NCBI RefSeq assembly: GCF_024029775.1
Contig: NZ_CP097122.1
Location: 1,241,001 to 1,305,000 of the forward strand
Direction of reading: 5' to 3'
Length of the DNA stretch: 64,000 bases
DNA from: Fructobacillus americanaquae
GTDB lineage: Bacteria > Bacillota > Bacilli > Lactobacillales > Lactobacillaceae
Shown: positions 17,300-25,301 of the stretch, one piece after another
Position numbering within the stretch: the first letter of the stretch is position 1
Layout: each line of letters starts with the position of its first letter
Notes under the pieces: generated by a model
Seen by the model: only the letters and a program-made list of their open reading frames with translations
Told to the model about the DNA's origin: nothing
Database searches by the model: none
Program-made: the position numbers and the translations under genes

Positions 17300-17875
17300 G
17301 TGGAGTGGGAAAGTTTTTTTGAACCATACACCCAGGCCGTCGCAGAGCTAAAAGTGAAGTTGAATTATCTCAGCGCACAGTACCAAAAGGACGGGCAGCC
17401 AACGCCGGTTGAGTATGTTACGGGTCGGGTGAAGTCCCAGGCGTCAATTGAAGAAAAAATTGTGCGTCGGCACTTGCATGAAGACCGTCTGGCCCTCGAT
17501 TTGCAAGATATTGCTGGTTTGCGGATTATGACCAAGTATATTGAAGATATTTATGCGGTTGTGGAAATCTTACGCAAGCGGACTGATTTTACCATTTTGG
17601 AAGAACGTGATTACGTGATGAACGCTAAGCCTTCAGGCTATCGGTCATACCATATGGTGATTGAGTACCCTGTTTCCTTATTAGATGGGGAGCACAAGGT
17701 TTTAGCAGAAATTCAAATCAGAACCTTGGCAATGAACTTCTGGGCAACAATCGAACATGATTTGCGCTATAAGCATGGTGAGATTTCACCGGAGATGGCC
17801 GAAGAATTAACGGAAATTTCCAATCAGACCTTTTCACTGGAACAAGAATTTTCAGAAATAAAGGCCAAAGATTAA
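17300..17875 (+). CDS. relQ: Small alarmone synthetase RelQ (GTP pyrophosphokinase)
   Basis: RelQ transfers pyrophosphate from ATP to GDP or GTP to make (p)ppGpp; it has no hydrolase domain. The 191-residue length matches the small synthetase class (Bacillus YjbM/SasB). Visible parts are GRVKSQASIEEKI, DIAGLRIMTKYI, KPSGYRSYHMVIEYP and EIQIRTLAMNFWATIEHDLRYK, the core of the RelA/SpoT synthetase fold. The start is GTG 17300, supported by CAAGGAGG at 17285 and by the family N-terminus. It leads the conserved Firmicutes order relQ-nadK-rluD-mgtE. A short GC-rich hairpin with T-run lies between it and nadK, so some attenuation between the two genes is likely. Confidence 0.94.
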   Translation: MEWESFFEPYTQAVAELKVKLNYLSAQYQKDGQPTPVEYVTGRVKSQASIEEKIVRRHLHEDRLALDLQDIAGLRIMTKYIEDIYAVVEILRKRTDFTILEERDYVMNAKPSGYRSYHMVIEYPVSLLDGEHKVLAEIQIRTLAMNFWATIEHDLRYKHGEISPEMAEELTEISNQTFSLEQEFSEIKAKD

Positions 17876-17880
17876 GAAGA

Positions 17881-17900
17881 GCCGGCTTAGGCCGGCCTTT
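17881..17900 (+). terminator. Short GC hairpin between relQ and nadK
   Basis: GCCGGC-TTAG-GCCGGC followed by CTTTT. The stem is only 6 bp but all G-C, so it could act as a partial terminator inside the operon. A TTG at 17900 falls in the T-run and is unlikely to start nadK. Confidence 0.5.
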
Positions 17901-17938
17901 TGATTAGCAAGCAGAAAAAAGATCTTAGAGGAGCAGGC

Positions 17939-18748
17939 ATGAAAGTCGCCTTATACAATAATGATCAGGCCCAGTCGCTTGCCATTGTGGCCGACCTGAA
18001 AAAAGAATTGAAAGCCCAGGGAATTGCTTTGGACCGGGAAAACCCCGATTTAGTGGTTTCTGTTGGTGGGGATGGCACCTTACTTGGAGCCTTTCAAGAA
18101 TATATCGATGGCAATGACGACCTACGTTTCGTTGGTTTACATACCGGTCATCTTGGATTTTATACTGATTGGCTGGGCAGTGAGGTCAAGGAACTGGTGA
18201 AAAGCTTAGTCCAAGATGAAGGCCAGCGTGTTTCTTACCCGTTGTTGAAGATGACAACTGTGATGGCCGATGGTGCCAGGCAGGAATATTTGGCCTTGAA
18301 TGAGGGGACGATTAAACAGCCAGTTGGCACAATGGTCGCCGATATTTGTTTAAGTGGCCGGCTCTTTGAGGGCTTTCGGGGGGACGGTGTCGCCATTGCA
18401 ACGCCAACTGGATCGACTGCTTACAATAAGGCCAATGGTGGGGCAGTCTTACACCCATCATTAAAGGCAATCCAAATGTCTGAAATTGCGTCGATTAATA
18501 ATCGGGTCTTTCGAACGTTGGGATCACCATTAGTGGTCCCGGCGGGACAGAAGATTACCATTCGACCCAAAACCAAAGCTTTTTTGTTGACCTGTGATCA
18601 GTTAGAAATTTTGGCCGAGGGCATTGAGGCCGTTGAATTTGAGGTGGCCGAAAAAGAAGTTCATTTTGCTTCCTTCCGTCATTTAGACTTTTGGAGTCGG
18701 GTGAAACAGGCCTTTATCGCTGACAGCAGTGATGAAGACGTTGAATAA
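17939..18748 (+). CDS. nadK: NAD kinase
   Basis: NadK phosphorylates NAD to NADP, the only route to NADP. The 269-residue protein has the nucleotide-binding motif VVSVGGDGTLLGAF near residues 38-51, the NE/D-type motif ALNEGTIK, and the glycine-rich stretch TPTGSTAYNKANGGAV that is the family signature. ATG 17939 follows AGAGGAG at proper spacing and gives the normal family start (MKVALYNND). An in-frame TTG 39 nt upstream lies in the terminator-like hairpin and was discarded. It belongs to the relQ-nadK-rluD-mgtE cluster, linking alarmone and NADP metabolism. Confidence 0.95.
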   Translation: MKVALYNNDQAQSLAIVADLKKELKAQGIALDRENPDLVVSVGGDGTLLGAFQEYIDGNDDLRFVGLHTGHLGFYTDWLGSEVKELVKSLVQDEGQRVSYPLLKMTTVMADGARQEYLALNEGTIKQPVGTMVADICLSGRLFEGFRGDGVAIATPTGSTAYNKANGGAVLHPSLKAIQMSEIASINNRVFRTLGSPLVVPAGQKITIRPKTKAFLLTCDQLEILAEGIEAVEFEVAEKEVHFASFRHLDFWSRVKQAFIADSSDEDVE

Positions 18749-18811
18749 GTGGCAGGGGTGGTGTCTGGTTGAACAAAGATACTGTTTTTGCATGGAATTG
18801 AAAGGAGCTGG

Positions 18812-18832
18812 TTGACAGACCGGCACAGATAA
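18812..18832 (+). other. SD-led six-codon leader ORF before rluD-like gene
   Basis: AAAGGAG (18801-18807) is 4 nt before TTG 18812, which opens six codons (Met-Thr-Asp-Arg-His-Arg) ending at TAA 18830-18832. The rluD-like ATG follows 6 nt later and has no ribosome site of its own (ATTAGT precedes it). Termination-reinitiation is the simplest reading. CTGGT/ACCGG can also form a small hairpin. Confidence 0.45.
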
Positions 18833-18838
18833 ATTAGT

Positions 18839-19744
18839 ATGAAATTTTCTTGGACATATCAGGGAAAAGAAGAACGGAAGGTCCGCTCTTTCTTACAAAG
18901 TCACGGTGTTTCACACCGGATGTTTTCACAAATGAAGCATAATGGCGGTGCCATTTTAGTGAATGACCAACAGGTTTATACCTCCGATTATATTCAGGAT
19001 GGCGACCTAGTCACGATTGTGATGCCGGTTGAAACGGGAAATGACTTGGTCGTTCCCGATTTCATGCCATTGGCTGTGATCTATGAAGATGAACATTTTT
19101 TGGCTGTTGATAAGCCATACGGTGTTACCACTGTCCCAGGACATGCCGATCGACTACATACGTTGGTCAACCAGGTGAAGGGGCACTTGCTTGATGAGGG
19201 CGCCGAAGATTTGGTCCCCCACGTCGTAACCCGTCTTGACCGCGACACTTCCGGGATTGTACTGTTAGCCAAGCACCGTTTTGCTCACGCTGTTTTGGAC
19301 CAACAATTGCAAGATCATTCGGTGGAAAAGTTCTACACAGCCTATGTTTCTGGCCACTTGCCAGACGATCATGGTCTGATCGAGGAACCGATTGGCCGTT
19401 TGCCGGGTGACTTTATCAAGCGCACGGTTACACCCGACGGTAAATTATCAAAGACGGAATATTGGGTAGAACACCGGTACACTAATAATGAAAATCAGCC
19501 GATGACCCGGGTTAGGGTTCAGTTGCATACCGGACGGACTCATCAAATTCGTGTTCATTTTGCTCACATCGGCTTTCCGTTGGTGGGAGATGACCTGTAT
19601 GGCGGACCTTTGTGGTATGGGTTGAAGCGTCAGGCCTTGCACGCCTACCAAATGACCTTCTATGATCCTTTTATTGAAGAAAACCGTCATCTGCAAACGG
19701 ATTTACCGGCCGATTTACAGGCATTAAAGGACATTCAAGGGTAA
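18839..19744 (+). CDS. RluD-family rRNA pseudouridine synthase
   Basis: It converts specific uridines in 23S rRNA to pseudouridine. The N-terminal 75 residues resemble an S4 RNA-binding domain (RSFLQSHGVSHRMF...GAILVNDQQV), and the catalytic domain holds VVTRLDRDTSGIVLLAKH with the essential Asp, YTAYVSGHLPDDHG, and the C-terminal LHTGRTHQIRVHFAHIGFPLVGDDLYGG. The 301-residue length is normal. The exact target position cannot be told: Firmicutes carry several RluD paralogues, and this one corresponds to the copy beside nadK (Bacillus YjbO). ATG 18839 lacks a ribosome site and is preceded by a short SD-led frame. The end is followed by mgtE after 64 nt. Confidence 0.92.
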   Translation: MKFSWTYQGKEERKVRSFLQSHGVSHRMFSQMKHNGGAILVNDQQVYTSDYIQDGDLVTIVMPVETGNDLVVPDFMPLAVIYEDEHFLAVDKPYGVTTVPGHADRLHTLVNQVKGHLLDEGAEDLVPHVVTRLDRDTSGIVLLAKHRFAHAVLDQQLQDHSVEKFYTAYVSGHLPDDHGLIEEPIGRLPGDFIKRTVTPDGKLSKTEYWVEHRYTNNENQPMTRVRVQLHTGRTHQIRVHFAHIGFPLVGDDLYGGPLWYGLKRQALHAYQMTFYDPFIEENRHLQTDLPADLQALKDIQG

Positions 19745-19808
19745 AAACGTATACGAATGAGGTTGAAGCTAAGCTGATTTTGTAGTATTTTCAAGGAAGA
19801 TAAACGAA

Positions 19809-21194
19809 GTGGAAAGGAATCCTTTCATGGAATTAGACAATGAGCAGCAAGTCCAACAAGCTGTCCATGCCTTAACGGATTTGCTCGAAAACGGACAAGA
19901 CGATGATTTTATGACCGAATTTATGACCCTGCACGACTTTGAAAAGGGGCAGGTTTACGCTAGCTTTTCGAAGAATATTCGGGAGGTTGCTTGGCGGGTC
20001 ATGGATGACGAAACGCTTGCGACTGTTTTTGATAACTTGGAAGGCGATGCTGAAGAAGTCGTTGATCTTTTGCAGGAGGTGCCACCACAAAAGGGCGCCA
20101 ACATCCTCGTTGAAATGTTTGCCGATAATGAAGCTGATTTGTTCCAAGCCATGCCGGCCCGGTTAGCTTCAACGTATTTGGCACTGATGCCTGATCGAGA
20201 AGCTCAGGAAATCAGAAATTTGATTAAGTATGAGGACCAGACGGCCGGGGCCCTAATGGCGACTGAATACTTGGCAGTAGCTGCTGGCTCAGTAGTCAAA
20301 GACGTTCTAGCCCAAGTAAAAAAGCAGGCAGAAGAGGCTGAGTCAATCATTTATGTTTATGTGGTTGATGAAAAACATCGCCTGGTTGGAATTGTTTCCT
20401 TGCGGGACTTACTCACACATCCGGATGAGATGACGATTGAGTCAATTACTAATACCCGGGTTATTTCGGTCAAGGCGGGTGATGATCAAAAAGAAGTTGC
20501 CCAAGTCGTGGCCGATTATAACTTCTTTGCCATTCCAGTGACCGATGACGATCAGCATTTGTTAGGAATCATTACAGTTGATGATATTGTTGATGTGATT
20601 GACGAAGAAGCAGTTGAGGAGTACTCAGGTTTAGCTGCCGTCGATGTTTCTGATACCGATGATAGTCCCTGGCATTCTGCTTTAAAGCGGATGCCGTGGT
20701 TCTTGGCACTGTTGGTTTTGGGCCTGATTTCCGTCGCCCTCGTCGCTAGCTTTGAGCACACGATCCGTCAGGCACCAATTTTGGCAGCATTTATCATGGT
20801 TATTGCTGGGATTGCTGGTAACGCAGGGACGCAGTCCTTGGCTCTGGCTGTCCGCCACTTTGGTTCAAGCACGGATAAGTCGTTTTGGAAGAATCTGATT
20901 TCTGAGTTGCTGTCTTCCTTTGTGTTAGCCATCTTAGCAGGTGTAGTCCTTTTCGGTTTTGTTTTCCTTTGGCAAGATAATGAAGGTTTGGCCCTAGCCG
21001 TTGCCTTGTCTGCAACCGTTGCGATTCTGCTTTCAGCCCTGTTGGCTTATTTGGTACCGGCAGCACTGCGTAAAGTGAATTTGGATCCAGCATTGGTGAA
21101 TGGACCGTTGGTGCAGACCGTGGTTGATTGGGCGGCTATCCTGGTTTACTTTGGGATTGCCACTAGTATGTTGAATGAATTTATTGGAAAATAG
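19809..21194 (+). CDS. mgtE: Magnesium transporter MgtE
   Basis: MgtE is a magnesium-gated Mg2+ channel in the cell membrane. The 461-residue protein has the usual order: N-terminal helical superhelix domain (about 1-130), two CBS domains (LMATEYLAVAAGS, IIYVYVVDEKHRLVGIV, FFAIPVTDDDQHLLGII), the plug helix, then five membrane segments with the pore motif GIAGNAGTQSLALAVR. GTG 19809 has AAGGAAG at 9-nt spacing. ATG 19827 (MELDNEQQ) also has an SD-like AAAGGA, but this sits in a GAAAGG-AAT-CCTTTC inverted repeat that could hide it. I keep the GTG start, with ATG as a real alternative. Last gene of the relQ cluster, before a strong terminator. Confidence 0.94.
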   Translation: MERNPFMELDNEQQVQQAVHALTDLLENGQDDDFMTEFMTLHDFEKGQVYASFSKNIREVAWRVMDDETLATVFDNLEGDAEEVVDLLQEVPPQKGANILVEMFADNEADLFQAMPARLASTYLALMPDREAQEIRNLIKYEDQTAGALMATEYLAVAAGSVVKDVLAQVKKQAEEAESIIYVYVVDEKHRLVGIVSLRDLLTHPDEMTIESITNTRVISVKAGDDQKEVAQVVADYNFFAIPVTDDDQHLLGIITVDDIVDVIDEEAVEEYSGLAAVDVSDTDDSPWHSALKRMPWFLALLVLGLISVALVASFEHTIRQAPILAAFIMVIAGIAGNAGTQSLALAVRHFGSSTDKSFWKNLISELLSSFVLAILAGVVLFGFVFLWQDNEGLALAVALSATVAILLSALLAYLVPAALRKVNLDPALVNGPLVQTVVDWAAILVYFGIATSMLNEFIGK

Positions 21195-21200
21195 TGTTGC

Positions 21201-21232
21201 AGCGCTGTCATGAACGCATGGCAGCGCTTTTT
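21201..21232 (+). terminator. Terminator after mgtE
   Basis: An 11-bp stem (AGCGCTGTCAT, 21201-21211, with 21218-21228, one G-T pair), GAACGC loop and T-run. Confidence 0.85.
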
Positions 21233-21388
21233 AGTTAGGACTACTTTTATTTTATTAAATGAAAATTAAGAATAGCTTGAAACCTGCAAAAAAAGAGTTC
21301 GATAGTGTAGAATGTTCAGTGATAGGCTTGGCTGAGTTTCTTAGGCTAGGTCACCTTTGAAAGAACGATTAATCAAGGAGAATTTTTT

Positions 21389-21820
21389 ATGAAAAAAATT
21401 GGGACAATTATTGGTTTTATTTTAGTCGTAGTTGCCGTTGCTATGGGTGGCTATGCGTTAGGGACTAATCACAGTTCAAAAGAGTCAGCAACTTCATCGA
21501 ATTCGGCTTCAACCTCTTCAGCAGTGTCACCTGTAACTAAAAGCACTAGTTCAAGTAGTTCAGCATCATCTTCTGCAACGTCATCTGCAACTAATCAAAA
21601 GGGTGCTAATCCAGAAACATCAGCTAGCTACGATCCAAATAAAACATTGAACGGTCAAACAGTTGATTCATCAACGATTCAACAGGTAACGGCTCAGCTG
21701 AAGGCGGCTGGTTTGCCAGCTGATCAGTGGGCACCAAGTGATATTAAGCAAATTATTACGCAAGCATCACAACAGGGAATGTCACCCGTTGATTATGCTA
21801 AGCAAAACTACCACCAATAA
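21389..21820 (+). CDS. Ser-rich membrane-anchored extracellular protein
   Basis: I do not recognise a family. The 143-residue product begins with a short basic stretch (MKKIG) and one hydrophobic segment (residues 5-25, TIIGFILVVVAVAMGGYAL) that can act as uncleaved anchor or signal. A Ser/Thr/Ala-rich low-complexity stretch follows (about 30-75), then a small folded-looking C-terminal part (QQVTAQLKAAGLPADQW, IITQASQQGMSPVDYAKQ) that may be a helical domain. AAGGAG precedes the ATG. It lies 15 nt before the GH25 muramidase gene, so the pair is probably co-transcribed and both act at the cell surface. A role in positioning or regulating the muramidase is only a guess. Confidence 0.75.
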   Translation: MKKIGTIIGFILVVVAVAMGGYALGTNHSSKESATSSNSASTSSAVSPVTKSTSSSSSASSSATSSATNQKGANPETSASYDPNKTLNGQTVDSSTIQQVTAQLKAAGLPADQWAPSDIKQIITQASQQGMSPVDYAKQNYHQ

Positions 21821-21835
21821 GGAATTGAAATAAAC

Positions 21836-24800
21836 ATGAATATAAAAAATGGGTTACTGACATTAGCCGCTATCTCAACCTTTGGATTAGTGGTTGACCA
21901 AAATCAAATAAGAGTGCACGCTGATGGTGTGCCGAGAGTCACGGGTGGCCAAGCTGGCTTACCCCGTATGGATGTTGTGGATGTTTCTTCAAACAATGGT
22001 TACCTTTCAACAAACGACTTTCAAATCATGAAAAATAATGGTGTTAGAGGTATTATTGTTAAGCTGACAGAAGGGACATACTATCGAAATCCGTATGCCT
22101 CGAGTCAGGTTAATAATGCGCGTGCTGTTGGTTTGAAGGTTTCAGCATATCACTACTCTACTTTTAATAATCAAAATAGTGCCCGATCAGAAGCAAATTT
22201 CTTTGCCGATTATGCCAACCAACTCGGTTTTAACAGCAGCGATTTAATGGTTAATGACTTGGAAGATAGTTCGACGACGGGCGGAGATGTCTCTGGAAAT
22301 AGTTGGGCTTTTAATGACCAACTTAAAAATCGTGGTTTTACAAACGGAGCACTCTATACGTATACGTCTTATAAAAATAATAATGGTTTAAATACTTGGT
22401 TTCTGGCAAACGACCATATCTGGATGGCCGCTTATCCATATTATCCGTCAATCAATAGTTTATGGAATAGTCAATATGGTATGTGGCAGTGGTCGTCTAA
22501 CGCTGGCTTTGGCGGTATAAGTGGTACTTTTGATGTTTCCATCGATTATAGTGGGATTGCTAGCCAGCTATTAAATGGTTATGTGTATGATGGTTCCCAA
22601 GGCCATGATGGTTACCGCTGGTATGATAATGGTCAATTAGGCAACGGGAAACGCTGGTACGCCGGTACATATTATTGGTTTAGTAATGGCGAACGAATCG
22701 ATAATTCATGGCAGAGTGATGCGACCGGAACGTATTATACTGGGTCAGATGGTCGCAGTTACCAGGGGCTGCAAACAATTGGTAATGCCCAATATTACTT
22801 TGGAAGTGACTTTACCTTGCAAAAGAACCAGTATGTGACGTTTGATGGTGGGGCGGCTTATGTGGATAATCAAGGAATTGTAAGGCCTCTTGGTACTGGT
22901 TACATTTATACAGGAGCTAGCGGCCATGATGGTTATCGCTGGTTTGATAACGGTCAAATTGGTAGTGGAAAGCGCTGGTATGCCGGCACGTATTATTGGT
23001 TTGATCAAAATGGCGAACGAATCGATAATTCATGGCAGAGTGATGCGACCGGAACGTATTATACTGGGTCAGATGGTCGCAGTTACCAGGGACTGCAAAC
23101 AATTGGTAATGCCCAATATTACTTTGGAAGTGACTTTACCTTGCAAAAGAACCAGTATGTGACGGTCAATGGTCGACAGTACTATGTGAACGCGCAAGGA
23201 AACGCAAGGCCTGCAGATACGGGTTATATTTATACAGGAGCTAGCGGCCATGATGGTTATCGCTGGTTTGATAACGGTCAAATTGGTAGTGGAAAGCGCT
23301 GGTATGCCGGCACGTATTATTGGTTTGATCAAAATGGCGAACGAATCGATAATTCATGGCAGAGTGATGCGACCGGAACGTATTATACTGGGTCAGATGG
23401 TCGCAGTTACCAGGGACTGCAAACAATTGGTAATGCCCAATATTACTTTGGAAGTGACTTTACCTTGCAAAAGAACCAGTATGTGACGGTCAATGGTCGA
23501 CAGTACTATGTGAACGCGCAAGGAAACGCAAGGCCTGCAGATACGGGTTATATTTATACAGGAGCTAGCGGCCATGATGGTTATCGCTGGTTTGATAACG
23601 GTCAAATTGGTAGTGGAAAGCGCTGGTATGCCGGCACGTATTATTGGTTTGATCAAAATGGCGAACGAATCGATAATTCATGGCAGAGTGATGCGACTGG
23701 AACGTATTATACTGGAGCAGATGGTCGCAGTTACCAGGGACTGCAAACAATTGGTAATGCCCAATATTACTTTGGAAGTGACTTTACCTTGCAAAAGAAC
23801 CAGTACGTGACGGTCAATGGTCGACAGTACTATGTGAACGCGCAAGGAAACGCAAGGCCTGCAGATACGGGTTATATTTATACAGGAGCTAGCGGCCATG
23901 ATGGTTATCGCTGGTTTGATAACGGTCAAATTGGTAGTGGAAAGCGCTGGTATGCCGGCACGTATTATTGGTTTGATCAAAATGGCGAACGAATCGATAA
24001 TTCATGGCAGAGTGATGCGACCGGAACGTATTATACTGGGTCAGATGGTCGCAGTTACCAGGGACTGCAAACAATTGGTAATGCCCAATATTACTTTGGA
24101 AGTGACTTTACCTTGCAAAAGAACCAGTATGTGACGGTCAATGGTCGACAGTACTATGTGAACGCGCAAGGAAACGCAAGGCCTGCAGATACGGGTTATA
24201 TTTATACAGGAGCTAGCGGCCATGATGGTTATCGCTGGTTTGATAACGGTCAAATTGGTAGTGGAAAGCGCTGGTATGCCGGCACGTATTATTGGTTTGA
24301 TCAAAATGGCGAACGAATCGATAATTCATGGCAGAGTGATGCGACTGGAACGTATTATACTGGAGCAGATGGTCGCAGTTACCAGGGACTGCAAACAATT
24401 GGTAATGCCCAATATTACTTTGGAAGTGACTTTACCTTGCAAAAGAACCAGTACGTGACGGTCAATGGTCGACAGTACTATGTGAACGCGCAAGGAAACG
24501 CAAGGCCTGCAGATACGGGTTATATTTATACAGGAGCTAGCGGCCATGATGGTTATCGCTGGTTTGATAACGGTCAAATTGGTAGTGGAAAGCGCTGGTA
24601 TGCCGGCACGTATTATTGGTTTGATCAAAATGGCGAACGAATCGATAATTCATGGCAGAGTGATGCGACTGGAACGTATTATACTGGAGCAGATGGTCGC
24701 AGTTACCAGGGACTGCAAACAATTGGTAATGCCCAATATTACTTTGGAAGTGACTTTACCTTGCAAAAGAACCAGTACGTGACGGTCAATGGTCGACAGT

Positions 24801-25162
24801 ACTATGTGAACGCGCAAGGAAACGCAAGGCCTGCAGATACGGGTTATATTTATACAGGAGCTAGCGGCCATGATGGTTATCGCTGGTTTGATAACGGTCA
24901 AATTGGTAGTGGAAAGCGCTGGTATGCCGGCACGTATTATTGGTTTGATCAAAATGGCGAACGAATCGATAATTCATGGCAGAGTGATGCGACCGGAACG
25001 TATTATACTGGGTCAGATGGTCGCAGTTACCAGGGACTGCAAACAATTGGTAATGCCCAATATTACTTTGGAAGTGACTTTACCTTGCAAAAGAACCAGT
25101 ATGTGACGGTCAATCGTCAGCAGTACTACCTTGATGATCAAGGAAAAGCAAAGGCCGTTTGA
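21836..25162 (+). CDS. Secreted GH25 muramidase with eight wall/glucan-binding-like repeats
   Basis: It is a putative lysozyme that cleaves the glycan strands of peptidoglycan. The 1108-residue protein has a signal peptide (1-30, cleaved near VHADG), a GH25 domain at about 44-247 with VVDVSSNNG (Asp49), VKLTEG, and the catalytic DLE pair at Asp141/Glu143, then eight tandem units from residue 248 to the end. Each unit is 107-108 residues and rich in Trp, Tyr and Gly (HDGYRW, GKRWYAGTYYW, DNSWQSDATGTYYTG, AQYYFGSDFTLQKNQYV), like carbohydrate-binding repeats of glucansucrases and choline-binding proteins. No LPxTG is present, so attachment is likely through the repeats. Possible roles are cell separation, wall turnover or killing of competitors. 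AAGGAATTG precedes the ATG. Confidence 0.9.
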   Translation: MNIKNGLLTLAAISTFGLVVDQNQIRVHADGVPRVTGGQAGLPRMDVVDVSSNNGYLSTNDFQIMKNNGVRGIIVKLTEGTYYRNPYASSQVNNARAVGLKVSAYHYSTFNNQNSARSEANFFADYANQLGFNSSDLMVNDLEDSSTTGGDVSGNSWAFNDQLKNRGFTNGALYTYTSYKNNNGLNTWFLANDHIWMAAYPYYPSINSLWNSQYGMWQWSSNAGFGGISGTFDVSIDYSGIASQLLNGYVYDGSQGHDGYRWYDNGQLGNGKRWYAGTYYWFSNGERIDNSWQSDATGTYYTGSDGRSYQGLQTIGNAQYYFGSDFTLQKNQYVTFDGGAAYVDNQGIVRPLGTGYIYTGASGHDGYRWFDNGQIGSGKRWYAGTYYWFDQNGERIDNSWQSDATGTYYTGSDGRSYQGLQTIGNAQYYFGSDFTLQKNQYVTVNGRQYYVNAQGNARPADTGYIYTGASGHDGYRWFDNGQIGSGKRWYAGTYYWFDQNGERIDNSWQSDATGTYYTGSDGRSYQGLQTIGNAQYYFGSDFTLQKNQYVTVNGRQYYVNAQGNARPADTGYIYTGASGHDGYRWFDNGQIGSGKRWYAGTYYWFDQNGERIDNSWQSDATGTYYTGADGRSYQGLQTIGNAQYYFGSDFTLQKNQYVTVNGRQYYVNAQGNARPADTGYIYTGASGHDGYRWFDNGQIGSGKRWYAGTYYWFDQNGERIDNSWQSDATGTYYTGSDGRSYQGLQTIGNAQYYFGSDFTLQKNQYVTVNGRQYYVNAQGNARPADTGYIYTGASGHDGYRWFDNGQIGSGKRWYAGTYYWFDQNGERIDNSWQSDATGTYYTGADGRSYQGLQTIGNAQYYFGSDFTLQKNQYVTVNGRQYYVNAQGNARPADTGYIYTGASGHDGYRWFDNGQIGSGKRWYAGTYYWFDQNGERIDNSWQSDATGTYYTGADGRSYQGLQTIGNAQYYFGSDFTLQKNQYVTVNGRQYYVNAQGNARPADTGYIYTGASGHDGYRWFDNGQIGSGKRWYAGTYYWFDQNGERIDNSWQSDATGTYYTGSDGRSYQGLQTIGNAQYYFGSDFTLQKNQYVTVNRQQYYLDDQGKAKAV
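22577..25162 (+). repeat. Eight tandem 324-bp coding repeats
   Basis: Units start at 22577, 22898, 23222, 23546, 23870, 24194, 24518 and 24842. Unit 1 is divergent and 321 bp; units 2-8 are nearly identical at DNA level, and the last differs only in its final part. Two alleles alternate: units 1, 2, 3, 5 and 8 carry TCAGATGGTCGC (Ser) and units 4, 6 and 7 carry GCAGATGGTCGC (Ala), with linked silent changes nearby. This pattern points to unequal crossing-over or gene conversion. Confidence 0.95.
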
Positions 25163-25191
25163 AAAATACAAAACTCAATGATTTTAAGTGA

Positions 25192-25227
25192 GAAGGAAGA
25201 CTAAACATTTTAGTTTTCCTTCTTTTT
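25192..25227 (+). terminator. Terminator after GH25 gene
   Basis: A 14-bp stem (25192-25205 with 25209-25222, one G-T pair) and five T. It separates the muramidase from the polysaccharide cluster. Confidence 0.8.
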
Positions 25228-25301
25228 ATTGAATTTTTGGTTTAAAGAGCCGAAGTATAGTAAACTATAACAATATATTTAAATTTTTAAGGACATGTCA
25301 A

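Noticed and set aside
17900-17938. TTG 17900 as start of nadK
   Set aside because: It lies in the T-run of a hairpin; ATG 17939 has a good SD and matches the family N-terminus.
22745-25106. Series of minus-strand and plus-strand frames of 61-100 residues repeated through the muramidase repeats
   Set aside because: They recur only because the host DNA repeats; they lack ribosome sites and lie entirely inside a real gene.
22577-25162. Possible CRISPR-like array
   Set aside because: The repeat unit is 324 bp, contiguous and in frame with the GH25 protein; there are no short direct repeats with unique spacers and no cas genes.
25256-25269. TATAGTAAACTATA palindrome as operator of the polysaccharide cluster
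   Set aside because: It can be explained as overlapping -10-like sequence in AT-rich DNA; no regulator gene is adjacent.
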